Shown here: one piece after another, positions 5,610 to 5,786 of the stretch | How the letters are laid out: the number at the start of each line of letters is the position of its first letter | Position numbering within the stretch: position 1 is the stretch's first letter | Assembly (NCBI GenBank): GCA_030635565.1 | Contig: DAOVYP010000164.1 | Location: 1 to 5,786 of the forward strand | DNA: 5,786 nt | From: Spirochaeta sp. | GTDB taxonomy: Bacteria; Spirochaetota; Spirochaetia; DSM-2461 | Reading direction: 5' to 3' | Position numbers and translations under genes: made by a program | The notes under the pieces: model-generated | What the model was told of the DNA's origin: nothing | Databases searched by the model: none | What the model saw: only the letters and a program-made list of their open reading frames with translations

Positions 5610-5786
5610 ATGAACAACACCCTCTACATACTCGATGGTTACGCGCTGATTTACCGGGCGTATTTTGCTTTTATACACCGGCCGCTCACAGCCAGGGTCG
5701 GAGCTAACGCTTCGGCTGTCCACGGCTTCTTCAGGACGCTTTTTAGCCTGCGCCGGTCACGCGATGCCGAGGAAATCGCCGTGGCC
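5610..5786 (+). CDS. polA: DNA polymerase I, N-terminal 59 residues (3' end outside window)
   Basis: The open frame runs from ATG 5610 to the window edge without a stop, 59 codons. It begins MNNTLYILDGYALIYRAYFA and continues to ASAVHGFFRTLFSL. The LDGYALIYRAYFAF block, with its metal-binding aspartate D9, and the following AVHGFFRTL are the signature of the 5'-3' exonuclease (FEN-like) domain that opens bacterial PolA. PolA fills gaps and removes RNA primers during replication and repair. Because only the start is visible, I cannot tell whether the proofreading domain is intact. The ribosome site is weak (AAGA, 5604-5607). The gene lies 13 bp after the preceding gene, so read-through from fliS is possible, and a TATAAT lies at the boundary. 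A stand-alone 5'-3' exonuclease would share this N-terminus, but the wording is closest to PolA. Confidence 0.87.
   Translation, partial: MNNTLYILDGYALIYRAYFAFIHRPLTARVGANASAVHGFFRTLFSLRRSRDAEEIAVA

Overview
The window looks like ordinary chromosome from a spirochaete (Spirochaetaceae-like), of moderate GC judged by eye. The main clues are a FliS flagellin chaperone with spirochaete-like wording, a PolA N-terminus beginning MNNTLYILDGYALIYRAYF, and a dense gene order read entirely from the + strand. The species call is inference; there is no rRNA or other marker here to settle it. I see no mobile element, CRISPR array, tRNA or rRNA.

Layout: (1) 2-460, the C-terminal part of a glycerophosphodiester phosphodiesterase, open at the left edge. 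(2) 470-1780, a full-length PIN-PhoH protein (PhoH2/YlaK type), with a TTG start whose ribosome site overlaps the stop of the gene before. (3) 1777-2097, a small protein of unknown function that overlaps PhoH by ATGA. (4) 2136-2351, a 71-residue double-CxxC zinc-ribbon protein with a C-terminal coiled coil. It has no ribosome site but sits 7 nt behind a near-ideal sigma70 promoter, so its mRNA may be leaderless. (5) 2400-4640, a secreted 746-residue protein: signal peptide, beta-propeller, then a NodB-type polysaccharide deacetylase fold in which most catalytic residues are replaced. (6) 4724-5146, fliS, behind a promoter-like element and a 13-bp stem-loop. (7) 5150-5596, a small helical protein directly after fliS, possibly a second flagellar chaperone. 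(8) 5610 to the right edge, the start of polA.

Genes 1-3 look like one translationally coupled unit (lipid-head-group catabolism plus an RNA-processing NTPase/nuclease with a coupled small partner). Gene 4 probably has its own promoter in addition to read-through. Gene 5 is a periplasmic protein, and spirochaete flagella lie in the periplasm, so a link to the neighbouring flagellar genes is conceivable but not shown. fliS and its downstream neighbour form a two-gene flagellar export unit, and polA follows 13 bp later with its own TATAAT.

The points most worth following up are the degenerate NodB domain fused to a propeller, the small genes coupled to PhoH2, the fliS leader hairpin, and the fact that all three TATAAT hexamers I found on the + strand lie just upstream of start codons.
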